A stretch of DNA of 64,000 nt. Source: Pedobacter frigidisoli (GTDB lineage: Bacteria; Bacteroidota; Bacteroidia; Sphingobacteriales; Sphingobacteriaceae). Of the stretch, positions 33,273-43,126 are shown piece by piece. The position numbers and the translations under genes are program-made. Position 1 is the stretch's first letter; each line of letters starts with the position of its first letter. The stretch spans positions 1 through 64,000 of the forward strand of contig NZ_SJSN01000010.1 in the NCBI RefSeq assembly GCF_004331675.1, in the 5' to 3' direction. The notes under the pieces are model-generated. The model was not told the origin of the DNA. It saw only the letters and a program-made list of their open reading frames with translations, and made no database searches.

Positions 33273-35741
33273 ATGTTTAAGAGACTAACCGTAATATATA
33301 TTCTTGGTTTTTTCACGATTTCAGCATCGGCCCAACAAATAAGGCCAGCAAAATCGTCAGAAATTTATCGAGAATTGAAAACATTGAGGCATATTCCCAA
33401 GGTTCTTTATTTGGCCGCACATCCCGATGATGAAAATACAGGTTTACTATCGTGGTTAATCAATGATCAAAATGTAGAAACCGGATATTTATCACTAACC
33501 AGAGGAGATGGCGGACAAAATTTACTGGGAACAGAACAAGGTGCAGCTTTAGGATTAATCCGAACACATGAACTTTTAGAAGCCAGAAAACTAGATGGCG
33601 CACAACAGTTTTTTACCCGAGCTATCGATTTTGGTTTCTCTAAAAATACAGAAGATACCTTTAAACAATGGGATGCAGATAGTATCACTGCCGATGTAGT
33701 TTGGGTAATCCGTAAATTTCGTCCAGACGTAATTATTTGTCGTTTCCCGCCAACCGCTGCGGCAGGCCACGGCCAACATGCTGCATCTGCAGTTGTAGCT
33801 GAAAAAGCATTTAAGTTGGCTGGAGATAAAACTGCATTTCCTAACCAATTGAAATATGTTGATGTTTGGCAACCCAAAAGAGTGCTTTGGAATACTTTCC
33901 GTTTTGGTTCGGTAAATACTACAGCAGAAAATCAGCTAAAGGCTAATGTTGGTCAATACGATGCGCAGTTGGGAATGGGTTATGGCGAACTGGCAGGATT
34001 AAGTAGAAGTTTGCATAAAAGTCAGGGCGCCGGAACGCAATCTGTTGCGGGCATTCGGACGGAATACTTTACACATGTATTAGGAAATCCAGCAAAAACA
34101 TCTTTATTTGATCGGATCCCGATGAATTGGTCGGAAAAAGGAATTGGAGATATTGATGAATTGATCGACATTGTTCTTTTATCGTTCGACTATAATCACC
34201 CCGATAAAAGTTTACACGGCCTTTTAATGCTTAGGAAAAAGATAGCGGAGCTTCAAGATTTGAATTTGAGAAAAGAAAAACTTGCAGCCATCGATCACAT
34301 CATTTTAAGCTGTACAGGTTTTATGGGCGAAGTGGTTACGAACCAGCCAGAGGCCATCGCTGGAAATGGTTATAACTTTCGCTTAAATGTAATCGCCAGA
34401 TCATCAACCGCTGTAATTTTGGAACAGATAAATTGGATCAATCAAACTGATAATTTAAATAGAAAGATCTCTGGAGATTCATTAATTACGATAGAGCGCA
34501 AAATTCAACTTCCTGCTAATGCTGCCACAACCGAGCCTTATTGGTTAGAAGAGCCAGCGAAAAACGCCGCAACTTTTAGCGTGGCCAACGATACATTAAT
34601 TGGTTTGCCAGAAGCAGAATCTGCATTGAATGTTATCATTTCTTTAAAAATAGAGTCAGAAAAATTCGCGATCAAATTGCCGCTTTCCTATAAAAAACTA
34701 GATCCCGTTAAAGGGGATATTGTAGAAGTCTTGAGGATTGTTCCTGCCTTAGATTTAAGTTTTACCGAACCTGTTTATTTCGCAAGGGAGAAAGAGGGTT
34801 TATCAGTATCCTTAAAATTAAAAGCGAATAAAAATATTAATTATGGTAAGGTAACTTTCAAAATAGGAAATATCATAGTGAAAACTTTCACAGGTTTAAA
34901 TCTGCTTGAAAATACCGTTACCATTAAGGATTTTCTTATTCCGGTGGAGGATTTAGCGAAGATTAAGACTAGCCAAAATAAATTGGAGGCAGTTTTTTCT
35001 TCAGAAAGTAATGAATTTACTAAAGGGCAAGTGCTTATTCAATATCCGCATTTGCCAACACTGCAATATTTCGTGCCAGCAACAACTTGGTTGTTAAAAG
35101 GTGATGTAAAAGTGCTCGCTAAAAAAGTTGGTTACATTGAGGGCGCTGGTGACTTAATTCCGGAATTTTTAAGACAAGCGGGCATTCAGGTAGATGTATT
35201 AAATGAGGCCGATATCCTTAATCCAATTAAGTTGGCCAGTTATGATGCAGTTGTAACAGGCGTTCGGGTAATCAACACTGAAAAGAGAATCAAAAATTGG
35301 CAAGTGGCGCTAAAAACTTATGTAGAAAATGGAGGTACAATTGTAATGCAATATAATACCACCCAAGATATGGCCCTGCAGGATTTTGGAGTTTATCCTT
35401 TCAGTATCAGCGGCAAAAGAGTAACGGAAGAAAATGCAGCCGTAAAGTTTTTAAACCCTAATCATAAACTTCTTAACTATCCCAACAAAATAACGGATGC
35501 AGATTTTACAGGCTGGGTGCAAGAACGTGGTGCTTATTTCCCCGATAAATGGGATGATAAATATGAGCCTCTTTTTGAAATGAATGATACTGGAGAAGAG
35601 CCTTTGAAAGGATCGACACTATATGCGAAATACGGGAAAGGGAATTTTATTTATACCCCTTTAGCATTTTTCAGACAGTTGCCTGCCGGAAATGTTGGTG
35701 CAGCAAGGTTGTTTTTTAATTTTATCTCGGCAGGAAAATAA
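33273..35741 (+). CDS. Secreted PIG-L family deacetylase with long C-terminal extension
   Basis: An 822-residue protein from the ATG at 33273, which gives a signal peptide (about 1-20, cut after SASA); an upstream TTG at 33252 is rejected. The LmbE/PIG-L domain carries the zinc motif AAHPDDE (49-54 region), LTRGDGGQNLLG, IRTHELLEARKLDGA and PPTAAAGHGQHAA (second zinc histidines). This family removes N-acetyl groups from amino sugars. The remaining 550 residues hold beta-sandwich-like segments and a GATase1-like domain near 610-800 (IPEFLRQAGIQVDVL, YDAVVTGVRVIN, GGTIVMQYN). This architecture is common in Bacteroidota; the substrate is unknown. Confidence 0.88.
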   Translation: MFKRLTVIYILGFFTISASAQQIRPAKSSEIYRELKTLRHIPKVLYLAAHPDDENTGLLSWLINDQNVETGYLSLTRGDGGQNLLGTEQGAALGLIRTHELLEARKLDGAQQFFTRAIDFGFSKNTEDTFKQWDADSITADVVWVIRKFRPDVIICRFPPTAAAGHGQHAASAVVAEKAFKLAGDKTAFPNQLKYVDVWQPKRVLWNTFRFGSVNTTAENQLKANVGQYDAQLGMGYGELAGLSRSLHKSQGAGTQSVAGIRTEYFTHVLGNPAKTSLFDRIPMNWSEKGIGDIDELIDIVLLSFDYNHPDKSLHGLLMLRKKIAELQDLNLRKEKLAAIDHIILSCTGFMGEVVTNQPEAIAGNGYNFRLNVIARSSTAVILEQINWINQTDNLNRKISGDSLITIERKIQLPANAATTEPYWLEEPAKNAATFSVANDTLIGLPEAESALNVIISLKIESEKFAIKLPLSYKKLDPVKGDIVEVLRIVPALDLSFTEPVYFAREKEGLSVSLKLKANKNINYGKVTFKIGNIIVKTFTGLNLLENTVTIKDFLIPVEDLAKIKTSQNKLEAVFSSESNEFTKGQVLIQYPHLPTLQYFVPATTWLLKGDVKVLAKKVGYIEGAGDLIPEFLRQAGIQVDVLNEADILNPIKLASYDAVVTGVRVINTEKRIKNWQVALKTYVENGGTIVMQYNTTQDMALQDFGVYPFSISGKRVTEENAAVKFLNPNHKLLNYPNKITDADFTGWVQERGAYFPDKWDDKYEPLFEMNDTGEEPLKGSTLYAKYGKGNFIYTPLAFFRQLPAGNVGAARLFFNFISAGK

Positions 35742-35792
35742 AAATATAATGAGTTACATTTTCCGTTGAATAGAAAATTGTTTTCTTTTAAT

Positions 35793-35800
35793 TAAATTTG
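35793..35800 (+). promoter_or_regulatory. Candidate -7 element (TAAATTTG) of the PIN toxin-antitoxin module
   Basis: TAAATTTG fits TAnnTTTG. Transcription would start near 35804-35808, favouring the second ATG (35814) as the antitoxin start. No good -33 box at the expected distance. Confidence 0.4.
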
Positions 35801-35804
35801 AGCT

Positions 35805-36026
35805 ATGGAAAGCATGCGAATTGATATATTAAACCCAAAAGCCGTGAGGCTATTAAAAGATTTAGCAGCTTTAAATCTCATCACAATTCAAGATACTTCT
35901 AAAAATAGTTTTGCAGCGCTATTGAGAAAATTAAGATCTAAATCTAAAGCTACACCCACACTTGAAGAAATAACAAAGGAGGTAGAGTTGGTAAGATCTA
36001 AGCGTTATGCAAAATCGGAGAAGTAG
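35805..36026 (+). CDS. Putative antitoxin of a PIN-domain module
   Basis: A 73-residue protein (70 if the ATG at 35814 is used, which reads MRIDILNPKAVRLLKDL and is the more usual family start). It is helical and basic/acidic, with SFAALLRKLRSKSKATPTLEEITKEVELVRSKRY split into a helix and a tail that would wrap the toxin. Its last 20 bases overlap the start of the PIN gene, a typical antitoxin-toxin coupling. Assignment is from context and size; no known DNA-binding fold is obvious. Confidence 0.7.
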   Translation: MESMRIDILNPKAVRLLKDLAALNLITIQDTSKNSFAALLRKLRSKSKATPTLEEITKEVELVRSKRYAKSEK

Positions 36027-36441
36027 GATAATTATTGATACAAATCTTTGGATTAGCTTCTTAATTACTAAAGATTTTTCCAAGCTCGATAAAATTATTT
36101 TCTCAAAAAAGGCCATACTCATATTCAGCCAAGAGTTGTTAGATGAATTTTTGCAAGTGGTTCAACGGCCAAAGCTTAAAAGATATTTTCTTCAAACAGA
36201 TTTGGAAGATATACTAGAAGCTATTGGTGAGTATGCTGAATTTGTTGAAGTTACAACAGCCACAAAAATTTGTAGAGACGAAAAGGATAATTTTTTGCTA
36301 TCTCTTTCTGAATATGGTAATGTAGATTTTCTCTTAACAGGCGATAAGGATTTATTAATTCTTAATCCTTATGGAAAAACCACGATCACTACAATTTCTA
36401 CTTTTATGGCAAATGATTTTCACAAAATCCTAGCTAAATAA
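36007..36441 (+). CDS. PIN-domain ribonuclease toxin (COG1569 type)
   Basis: A 144-residue PIN protein. The first catalytic aspartate is in RIIIDTNLWISFL (Asp11); ELLDEFLQVVQRPKL gives a second acid; CRDEKDNFLLSLSEYG and FLLTGDKDLLIL give the third and fourth. These match the PIN family of putative toxin components that cleave RNA with Mg2+. It overlaps the antitoxin gene by 20 bp. Confidence 0.85.
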   Translation: MQNRRSRIIIDTNLWISFLITKDFSKLDKIIFSKKAILIFSQELLDEFLQVVQRPKLKRYFLQTDLEDILEAIGEYAEFVEVTTATKICRDEKDNFLLSLSEYGNVDFLLTGDKDLLILNPYGKTTITTISTFMANDFHKILAK

Positions 36442-36458
36442 TATCAATCCAAAAATAC

Positions 36459-36563
36459 ATGAATAAGCGGTTCAAAAACTGGAATACTTGGTACATACTT
36501 TTGGCCCTCGCACTGGTTTTTCAAATCATTTTCTATTACCTTTTTACTAAATTTTGGGCATGA
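36459..36563 (+). CDS. Small membrane protein coupled to a Na+/solute symporter (34 residues)
   Basis: Frame from ATG 36459 to TGA 36561-36563: MNKRFKNWNTWYILLALAL, then [16 protein letters not shown] basic, aromatic N-terminus precedes one hydrophobic helix. Its stop overlaps the symporter ATG (ATGA at 36560-36563), so the two are translationally coupled. Symporters of the SSS family in other bacteria often have small membrane partners (DUF997, DUF3311, DUF4212); this one is shorter and I do not recognise it, but position and composition suggest a similar role. Confidence 0.72.
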   Translation: MNKRFKNWNTWYILLALALVFQIIFYYLFTKFWA

Positions 36564-38251
36564 GTAATATCGATTGGTTCGTACTCATTTTTACACTTCT
36601 TGCCGTTGTTACTTACGGTGTTTTCATCGGCCGCGGACAAAAAAGCAATGAATCTTATCTTAAGGCAGACAATAAAATGCCTTGGTACATTGTGCTTTTG
36701 GGTATTATGGCTACTCAGGCCAGCGCTATCACTTTTCTATCGGCACCTGGCCAAGCCTATACCGATGGAATGCGTTTCGTACAGTATTATTTCGGTTTGC
36801 CATTGGCAATGATCGTGATCTGTATTACTTTCATTCCCATCTTTCAGCGTTTAAATGTTTACACCGCTTACGAGTATCTGGAGCAACGCTTCGATAAAAA
36901 AACAAGGGTATTAACTTCCTTACTTTTCCTTTTTTCCCGAGGATTATCAACCGGAATTAGTATTTATGCACCAAGTATAATCCTCTCAAGTGTTTTAAAT
37001 TGGAACATTTATTTAACTAATGTTTTAACCGGTGGAATACTGTTGATCTACACTTATGTCGGCGGGGCAAAAGCAATTGCTCATACCCAAAAGCTTCAGT
37101 TTTTGATCATTATTGGAACGATGGCTTTTGCAGGATATTTATTGGTGCAAAATATGCCAAATGGTGTTGGTTTTAGTGATGCACTATACCTTGCAGGCAA
37201 ATCTGGTAAGTTAAATGTAATTACAACCGATTTCGATTGGAAAGATAAATACAACATTTGGAGTGGATTAATCGGAGGTTTTTTTCTTGCACTTTCTTAC
37301 TTTGGTACCGATCAAAGTCAGGTGGGGCGATACATCACCGCTAAAGATAATACCAATGCAAAAATGGGTTTGTTGTTAAATGGCTTGGTTAAAATTCCGA
37401 TGCAGTTTGCCATTCTTTTAATAGGTGCATTGCTATTTGCTTTCTTTTCCTTAAAACCCGCACCAATATATTTTAACGAGCGTTCTTATCAATATTTAAA
37501 GGAAAGTCAGCCACAACAAGCGGACGTTTTCGAAAAGGAACATCAAGTTTTAGAACAGCAATTTAATAATCAATCCAAGTTGATTCTTGATCAAAAGGAA
37601 AATCAATCGGCAAAACTAAACCAATCGATAGCAAGTTTTAAAACCACTCAAACGGCTATAAAAGCACTTCACGGTAGGGTAGAAGAAGCCATTAATAAGT
37701 CCAATTATAATGCAGAGAAAACCGATACTAATTATATCTTTTTATACTTCGTAAAAAACACCTTACCTGTTGGCATGATCGGCTTATTATTTGCCGTAAT
37801 ATTTCTGGCCAGTTGGGGCTCAATTTCTGCGGCCTTAAATTCACTCGCGGCATGTTCATTAAAAGATGTACACTTAATTTTCAATAAAAAACAACTTGAT
37901 GATGCTACAGAATTACGATACAGTAGACTCCACACTTTAGCTTGGGGGATATTTTCCATCGCAGTAGCCATGTTCGCCACGCAAATGGGTTCGTTAATTG
38001 AAGCCGTTAATGTTTTGGGGTCACTTTTTTACGGACCGATTTTAGGTATCTTCTTGGTTGCATTTTATTTTAAGAAGATAGATGGAATGTTGGTTTTTAT
38101 TTCTGCCATCTTATCAGAAATTGCCGTAATTACCGTTTATGAATTAGATATTGTATCGTTTCTTTGGTTAAATGTAATTGGTGCCGCAGCGGTTATCATT
38201 TTTTCGACCGTAGGATTATTATTTTATCGTCCCAAAGCGCTAAATTCGTAA
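36560..38251 (+). CDS. Sodium:solute symporter (SSS family) with a coiled-coil insertion
   Basis: A 563-residue transporter from the ATG at 36560. About 13 membrane helices with the family motifs [19 protein letters not shown] near the start, [21 protein letters not shown] (substrate/Na+ region), [19 protein letters not shown] and [20 protein letters not shown]. Between helices, about residues 302-390 form a hydrophilic, Gln/Lys/Glu-rich stretch ([35 protein letters not shown]) likely to be a coiled coil; most SSS proteins lack this. Substrate unknown (sugars, amino acids, sialic acid are known for the family). Confidence 0.9.
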   Translation: MSNIDWFVLIFTLLAVVTYGVFIGRGQKSNESYLKADNKMPWYIVLLGIMATQASAITFLSAPGQAYTDGMRFVQYYFGLPLAMIVICITFIPIFQRLNVYTAYEYLEQRFDKKTRVLTSLLFLFSRGLSTGISIYAPSIILSSVLNWNIYLTNVLTGGILLIYTYVGGAKAIAHTQKLQFLIIIGTMAFAGYLLVQNMPNGVGFSDALYLAGKSGKLNVITTDFDWKDKYNIWSGLIGGFFLALSYFGTDQSQVGRYITAKDNTNAKMGLLLNGLVKIPMQFAILLIGALLFAFFSLKPAPIYFNERSYQYLKESQPQQADVFEKEHQVLEQQFNNQSKLILDQKENQSAKLNQSIASFKTTQTAIKALHGRVEEAINKSNYNAEKTDTNYIFLYFVKNTLPVGMIGLLFAVIFLASWGSISAALNSLAACSLKDVHLIFNKKQLDDATELRYSRLHTLAWGIFSIAVAMFATQMGSLIEAVNVLGSLFYGPILGIFLVAFYFKKIDGMLVFISAILSEIAVITVYELDIVSFLWLNVIGAAAVIIFSTVGLLFYRPKALNS

Positions 38252-38286
38252 AATTAAAAACAACAAAAACAGATAAATATAATACT

Positions 38287-38805
38287 ATGAAAACGATGAT
38301 TAAATCTATCGCCTTGCTTTTTACAGCAATAACGATTTCGGTAAGTGCGATGGCACAAGATGCTCAACCAAAACCAAGTCCGGCTGCTACAGCCACAGGT
38401 AAAGTTAAGGGCGCAACAATTACAATTTCATACAGCAGCCCTGCCGTAAAGGGCCGTAAAATTTGGGGTGGTTTAGAGGCTTACGACAAAGTTTGGCGTG
38501 CTGGAGCAAACGAAGCAACCACTTTCGAAACCGATAAGGATATTATGGTAGAAGGTAAGGCACTTGCTGCTGGAAAATACAGTTTCTTCCTAATCCCTAA
38601 AGAAAGTGGAACATGGACGGCGATTTTCAATAAAGAGCCTAAGCAATGGGGCGCTTACAAATATGAAGAAGCAAAAGATGTTTTACGTGTTGATGTGAAA
38701 ACCAAAGCATTAAAAGCCACACAAGAGCGCTTGGTTTATAAAATTACCAAAAGCGGTTTCTCTTTAGATTGGGATAAAATCTCAGTTCCAGTAATGATCA
38801 AATAA
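38287..38805 (+). CDS. DUF2911 secreted protein
   Basis: A 172-residue protein from the ATG at 38287, which gives a signal peptide (cut after SAMA); the frame open from 38164 overlaps the symporter end and is not used. DUF2911 landmarks: [54 protein letters not shown] and [14 protein letters not shown]. Function is not known to me. It starts 35 bp after the symporter stop. Confidence 0.9.
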   Translation: MKTMIKSIALLFTAITISVSAMAQDAQPKPSPAATATGKVKGATITISYSSPAVKGRKIWGGLEAYDKVWRAGANEATTFETDKDIMVEGKALAAGKYSFFLIPKESGTWTAIFNKEPKQWGAYKYEEAKDVLRVDVKTKALKATQERLVYKITKSGFSLDWDKISVPVMIK

Positions 38806-38825
38806 GAACTTCAAATTTATAGGAG

Positions 38826-38862
38826 AGCCATTTCGATTTATCGGAATGGCTTTTTTGTTTTA
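38826..38862 (+). terminator. Terminator after the DUF2911 gene
   Basis: AGCCATTTC and GGAATGGCT pair (8 of 9) across a GATTTATC loop, followed by TTTTTT. A short TCCCGA/TCGGGA hairpin lies further on near 38930. Confidence 0.85.
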
Positions 38863-38982
38863 TGGAAACCTTGATTCAATTTAGATATTGATGTAAATTT
38901 TAATCTGGGCGTTTTAATCCCGAAAAATCGGGATCCGCTGTATTTTTTTTGGTAGAAAAAGCCAAAAGTTTGCCCCTTTCAT

Positions 38983-39363
38983 CCTACCGTGTACCCACAT
39001 CTTTTATTGTGAGTTTTTGAACGATTTGCTGACTTCCTTACATTAAAAGCAGGTCTTACCGAAGAACTCCGTCAATCCCAAGTGGCAGGAAAATCAAAAA
39101 AACAGGTGCATTAAAGAACAACCAGCACTACCAAACCTAAAACGCAGTGGTTTTGTGAAAATACTCTACAAAACTTTCATTTAGCAGGCACGAACAAAAC
39201 AAAGTGCCTCTGTTTTTTTGATGAGCGGTGGATTGTGTGGAGCCACCTTGCTGGATTGAAATGCATTTTTGCATACTTTTGATGCCTCAAAAGTTTGTGC
39301 CCTGCGGCATCAGCAGAAAGATAAATCATAATTTAAAGAGAATATTGTGGGTACACGGTAGGC
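38983..39363. mobile_element. 381-bp element bounded by 17-bp perfect inverted repeats (MITE-like)
   Basis: CCTACCGTGTACCCACA at 38983-38999 is the exact reverse complement of TGTGGGTACACGGTAGG at 39347-39363. Inside there is no credible gene; a GATGCC (39281-39286) / GGCATC (39307-39312) hairpin lies near the right end. I see no clear target duplication next to the ends. The size, perfect ends and lack of coding suggest a non-autonomous transposable element. The whole 38857-39551 gap holds nothing else I can name. Confidence 0.6.
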
Positions 39364-39551
39364 TTCCATCGTTAACGCTAGCAAACCGCAAAAAACTATT
39401 TAATGTTTTAACTACCATTCTTATCGAAATCTTCGGGTTTTAAATACAATTAGAGCAGAATTAAATCTCTTACGTAAAGAACCTAAAACATAATATGTAC
39501 TTCATCTTAAAATGCTATTTTAGGCGAAACAAAAAAGCAACATCCTATAAA

Positions 39552-41636
39552 ATGAAGTTTTCCACGACAATAATTATCTTTCTTTCACTTATTCACTTAA
39601 ACGTTTTAGCGCAACAGAAAGCGGATAATTTTTCAATTCTTGAGAAAAGGCCTGTTGATTTGGTCAATGTCTTTTTGGGTTCCTCAGCCGATCATGGGCA
39701 AATGTCTCCTGCGGCCTCCTATCCATTTAGCATGTTAAGCATTGGTCCACAAACCTATCCAAAAACACATACCGGTTATGAATATCTGGCCAAGAAATTT
39801 GAGGGTTTTACGCATAACCGTTTCGAGGGCGTAGGTTGCCAAGGATCTGGAGGAAATATTTTCATTAAACCTTTTTTAGGGAATGATGCCGATCAATCCG
39901 TATTAATTAAGTCATCAGAAAAAGCTTCGCCAGGTTATTATGAGGTTGGTTTTGAAAATAAGATTAAGGCAAGTTTTGCTGTTTTAGGTAATGCTGGCAA
40001 GCATGTATATCAATTTCCAAAGGGAGAAAAGGGAGTTTTTCTCGATTTGGGTTATGCATTTAATGGCGCTTTCGTGGCCGAAGAGCATACTCTCGTTGGA
40101 AATGCCATTAGCGGTTGGGTAGAATCGAAAACAACCTGCGGTGCAGGGAAATATCGCATCTATTATTATTTGGAACTAAATGGAAATGCGAACTGGCAGA
40201 AGTTATCCGATCATAAATTGGTTGTGAAACTAGATCCAAATGCTACATCGGCAGAGATTAACATTGCACTTTCTTCTGTGAGCGCTGAAGCCGCAAAAAT
40301 AGCCATCAATAAGAAAACGCTACAAGAGATTAAATCGCAGAGCAGTACAGATTGGAACACCAATCTTTCTAAAATTGCGGTAACTGGCGATATGGAAAGT
40401 GCCAAATTATTCTATTCCTTGCTTTACCGCACCATGCAGTCGCCTTATGTAATTTCAGAAGCTGATGGACAATATCGAAACACAAAGGGTGAACTGCAAA
40501 AAGATAAGGAAATTCGTTATAATGGCTGGGCAATTTGGGATAATTACCGCACTCAATTGCCATTGCTTTCATTGATAGCGCAAGATCGATATGCAGGAAT
40601 GGTAAGCTCAATTGCCGATCTTTATAATTCTGGCAAGAAAGATTATGCGGGGCAGAATGAGCCATCAAACACCGTTCGGTCTGAACATGCAATCGTTGTT
40701 TTGGTAGATGCCTATCGCAAAGGTTATCCAGTAGATTTTAGCAAAATCGCAGATTCATTGGTGAAAGAGGTTAATGGTTTGGATTATAAATCGCCAGATA
40801 AAGCTTTAGAATCAAGCTATGATAATTGGGCGCTTTCAGAAATTTTTAAAATATTGAATAACCAAGAGAAAGCCGTTTTTTACAAAAATAAGGCCCTAGA
40901 GTACAAAAAATATTGGAACAAGGATTTTAAGGATATGGGTAAACGCGATGTAGATCAAATGCAGGCTCGTGGTTTATATCAAGGGACCATTTGGCAATAT
41001 AGGTGGTTTGTTCCTTACGATTTTAAGGGGTTAATTGAGTTAGATGGTGGAGAGCAATCTTATCTAGCAAAGTTGGATGAATTTTTTGCCAAGGATTTAT
41101 ATAACCATGCCAATGAGCCCGATCTTCAGGTTCCACTAATGTATAATGTAACCAAAGCTGGGTATAAATCTCAATATTGGATGCATCAAATAGCTGCCGA
41201 TACGGTTATCCAAAATTACTTTAACGATAACAGTAGAGGCATAGGTTCGTTTATCGGGAAGATTTATAAAAATCAACCACAAGCCTATTTGCGAACCATG
41301 GATGATGATGCTGGAGCGATGAGCGCTTGGTATGTTTTTACAGCGAGTGGTTTTTCTCCAGCTTGTGTCGGCTGGCCAGTGTACTATCTAAATGTCCCTT
41401 TATTTCCCACAGTAACATACAATTTACCAAAGGGAAAATCCTTTAAAATTATAACAGAGAACTTTAGCCTTAAAAATAAGTACATAAAATCAGTTACCCT
41501 AAATGGAAAGCCTTTCAACAAAAATTATATTACACAGGCTGAAATCTATGCAGGAGGGGTTTTGAAGATTGCTTCATCAGCAACGCCTGTTAAGATCTCT
41601 ACAACCGAAAATTGGATATCGAGTATAGAAAAGTAA
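39552..41636 (+). CDS. GH92-family exo-alpha-mannosidase
   Basis: A 694-residue secreted enzyme from the ATG at 39552 (signal peptide about 1-19, cut after LA; the frame open from 39495 is not used). GH92 hallmarks: PVDLVNVFLGSSADHGQMSP and FEGFTHNRFEGVGCQGSGG near the start, ANWQKLSD; LLYRTMQSPYVISEADGQYR, YNGWAIWDNYRTQLPLLSL, LQVPLMYNVTKAGYKSQYW and the C-terminal MDDDAGAMSAWYVFTASGF. It removes terminal alpha-mannose with Ca2+ help. No other mannan gene is adjacent, and it is somewhat shorter than the usual 740 or so residues. Confidence 0.92.
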   Translation: MKFSTTIIIFLSLIHLNVLAQQKADNFSILEKRPVDLVNVFLGSSADHGQMSPAASYPFSMLSIGPQTYPKTHTGYEYLAKKFEGFTHNRFEGVGCQGSGGNIFIKPFLGNDADQSVLIKSSEKASPGYYEVGFENKIKASFAVLGNAGKHVYQFPKGEKGVFLDLGYAFNGAFVAEEHTLVGNAISGWVESKTTCGAGKYRIYYYLELNGNANWQKLSDHKLVVKLDPNATSAEINIALSSVSAEAAKIAINKKTLQEIKSQSSTDWNTNLSKIAVTGDMESAKLFYSLLYRTMQSPYVISEADGQYRNTKGELQKDKEIRYNGWAIWDNYRTQLPLLSLIAQDRYAGMVSSIADLYNSGKKDYAGQNEPSNTVRSEHAIVVLVDAYRKGYPVDFSKIADSLVKEVNGLDYKSPDKALESSYDNWALSEIFKILNNQEKAVFYKNKALEYKKYWNKDFKDMGKRDVDQMQARGLYQGTIWQYRWFVPYDFKGLIELDGGEQSYLAKLDEFFAKDLYNHANEPDLQVPLMYNVTKAGYKSQYWMHQIAADTVIQNYFNDNSRGIGSFIGKIYKNQPQAYLRTMDDDAGAMSAWYVFTASGFSPACVGWPVYYLNVPLFPTVTYNLPKGKSFKIITENFSLKNKYIKSVTLNGKPFNKNYITQAEIYAGGVLKIASSATPVKISTTENWISSIEK

Positions 41637-41730
41637 GTCGAGTTTGGAAGATCCCAAATATGAATTTATTGATCAACTCTGACAAACAAATTCACCAAAT
41701 CCATGTTTTTGATATATAAAACGATACGAC

Positions 41731-41922
41731 ATGGCACCTTTAAAATTAAGCGAAGAACAGCATGCTACATTAAGCAATAGAAGCACAGTAAAAGAAGTTA
41801 ACGATCAACTTTTAGAACTTCATCCAGAAGCCTATAAAGTTAAAGGGCCATCGCCCGATAAAATGAAGTCAGTATCAGCATCATTGAAAAGCTATGCGCA
41901 TGGCTTATATGGTTTGCTTTAA
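41731..41922 (+). CDS. Small soluble protein, unknown
   Basis: A 63-residue basic/acidic protein (MAPLKLSEEQHATLSNRS, then VKEVNDQLLELHPEAYKV and a basic tail LKSYAHGLYGLL). No signal or membrane segment. I do not recognise a family. It is followed within 31 bp by a strong terminator and codon use looks normal, which supports it being a real gene. Confidence 0.6.
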   Translation: MAPLKLSEEQHATLSNRSTVKEVNDQLLELHPEAYKVKGPSPDKMKSVSASLKSYAHGLYGLL

Positions 41923-41952
41923 TACCGACCATCAAATTCTTTTAAAATTATT

Positions 41953-41987
41953 AGAGGCGATCTTACTAGATTCCGCCTCTTTTTTTG
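41953..41987 (+). terminator. Terminator after the 63-residue gene
   Basis: AGAGGCG (41953-41959) and CGCCTCT (41974-41980) with a 14-nt loop, then TTTTTTT. Confidence 0.85.
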
Positions 41988-42551
41988 ATTAATTATTTCC
42001 CCGCTCTGCGTATTTCAAAATAATTTAGGGTAATTTTTTGCCCATAATTATTTCCCAAAGTCTGAAATCATTGAAACTCCTGACGCCTTGTAAATTCCTT
42101 TCGTTTTGCATGAGGCCTATTTCATAATTATTTTTTTAGGTAACATAAAAGTTAAGGGTATTTATTTCCTCATTTTCAAATCCCGTTTTCCCCGATGTGG
42201 TTATTTATTTCCTCACCTAAATTTTCCGTAAACCATTAATCATGTCTTATTCCCAAAATAGCGCTTATCGGTGTATTTGGATTGGTTTTTGGTTTAATCG
42301 TGCGACTAAAGGTAGCGCTCTATAAAAACACATCTGGCCATCCTTAGCAATATTTTAAATAATTTTTTTGACTAAGTAAGTATTATCCTCTCAATGCATT
42401 TCATACCACTCTAATAAGGATCCTCTTGCAGCTGAAAGCTAAGCGCATAATTCTTACCTCTAAATATTGTCGAGCCAATTGCGCTCAGCGAAGAATTTTA
42501 TATAACCCTTAAATCGAGCATCAATTGCGAATGCTTTTTTAATTCAATGAT
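41988..42551. other. 564-bp non-coding stretch
   Basis: No frame of useful length or recognisable protein in either strand. The DNA is AT-rich with a few TTTCC/GGAAA runs but I see no repeat, hairpin or promoter worth naming. It may be what is left of a deleted gene, given the broken gene that follows. Confidence 0.5.
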
Positions 42552-43126
42552 ATGAAAAAACACCTACTCCTAAGTTTGGGCTTAATGTTTAGTATTTTAA
42601 CTGTTGTTGCCCAGCAGAAAGTAAAAGATGGTACCGTAACCGGTTCAAATTTGCCTAATAAAGATGCCATACTAGAGCTTGAAAGTTCTAATAAGGGGCT
42701 TTTGCATGTAAGGGTAACACTAAAGGCGACAACCAATGCTTTTCCATTAACCGCACACGTTGCAGGTATGATTTCGATAAATCTAACATCAGACCGGATG
42801 CAGCTATAGAATTGGATAAGTTAGTGAAGATTATGAAGGACAATCCAACGATCTGGATCGAACTGGGATCACATACCGATAGCCGAGGCAACGACCAATA
42901 TAACCAATGGCTATCGCAGAGCAGGGCAAACTCGGCGGTGCAGTACATCATCGATCGTGGTATCGAGAAGAACAGGATCACGGCAAAGGGATATGGAGAA
43001 AGCATGTTGTTGAACAAATGTTCAAATGGTGTGAAGTGTTCTGAGGCAGACCACCAGCTGAATAGAAGAACGGAGTTTAAATTACCAAACAATAAATCAA
43101 TATATCAACCAAAAACACAAATGTAA
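42552..43126 (+). pseudogene. Fused and frameshifted remnant: surface-protein N-terminus joined to an OmpA C-terminal domain
   Basis: The first part (42552-about 42770) encodes a signal peptide and then DAILELESSNKGLLHVRV and AFPLTAHVAGM, the N-terminal pattern of large surface/tail-fibre-like proteins. At GGTATGAT near 42766-42773 the sequence switches, one base out of frame, to an OmpA-like peptidoglycan-binding domain: YDFDKSNIRPDAAIELDK, IELGSHTDSRGND, SQSRANSAVQYIIDRG, RITAKGYGE. The first frame then stops at 42807-42809 and the second has its own ATG at 42812. Neither part can work as in its parent. A deletion joining two genes explains this best. Confidence 0.65.

Noticed and set aside
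33467..33877. Open frames antisense to the PIG-L gene
   Set aside because: Shadow frames in a conserved zinc-hydrolase domain; composition is Ser/Cys/Pro-rich and not protein-like.
38164..38286. Longer N-terminus for the DUF2911 protein
   Set aside because: It overlaps the symporter gene and would hide the clear signal peptide that starts at 38287.
39228..39443. A 71-codon frame crossing the right end of the inverted-repeat element
   Set aside because: It runs through the terminal repeat, has a Cys/Trp-rich composition unlike local proteins and no recognisable domain.
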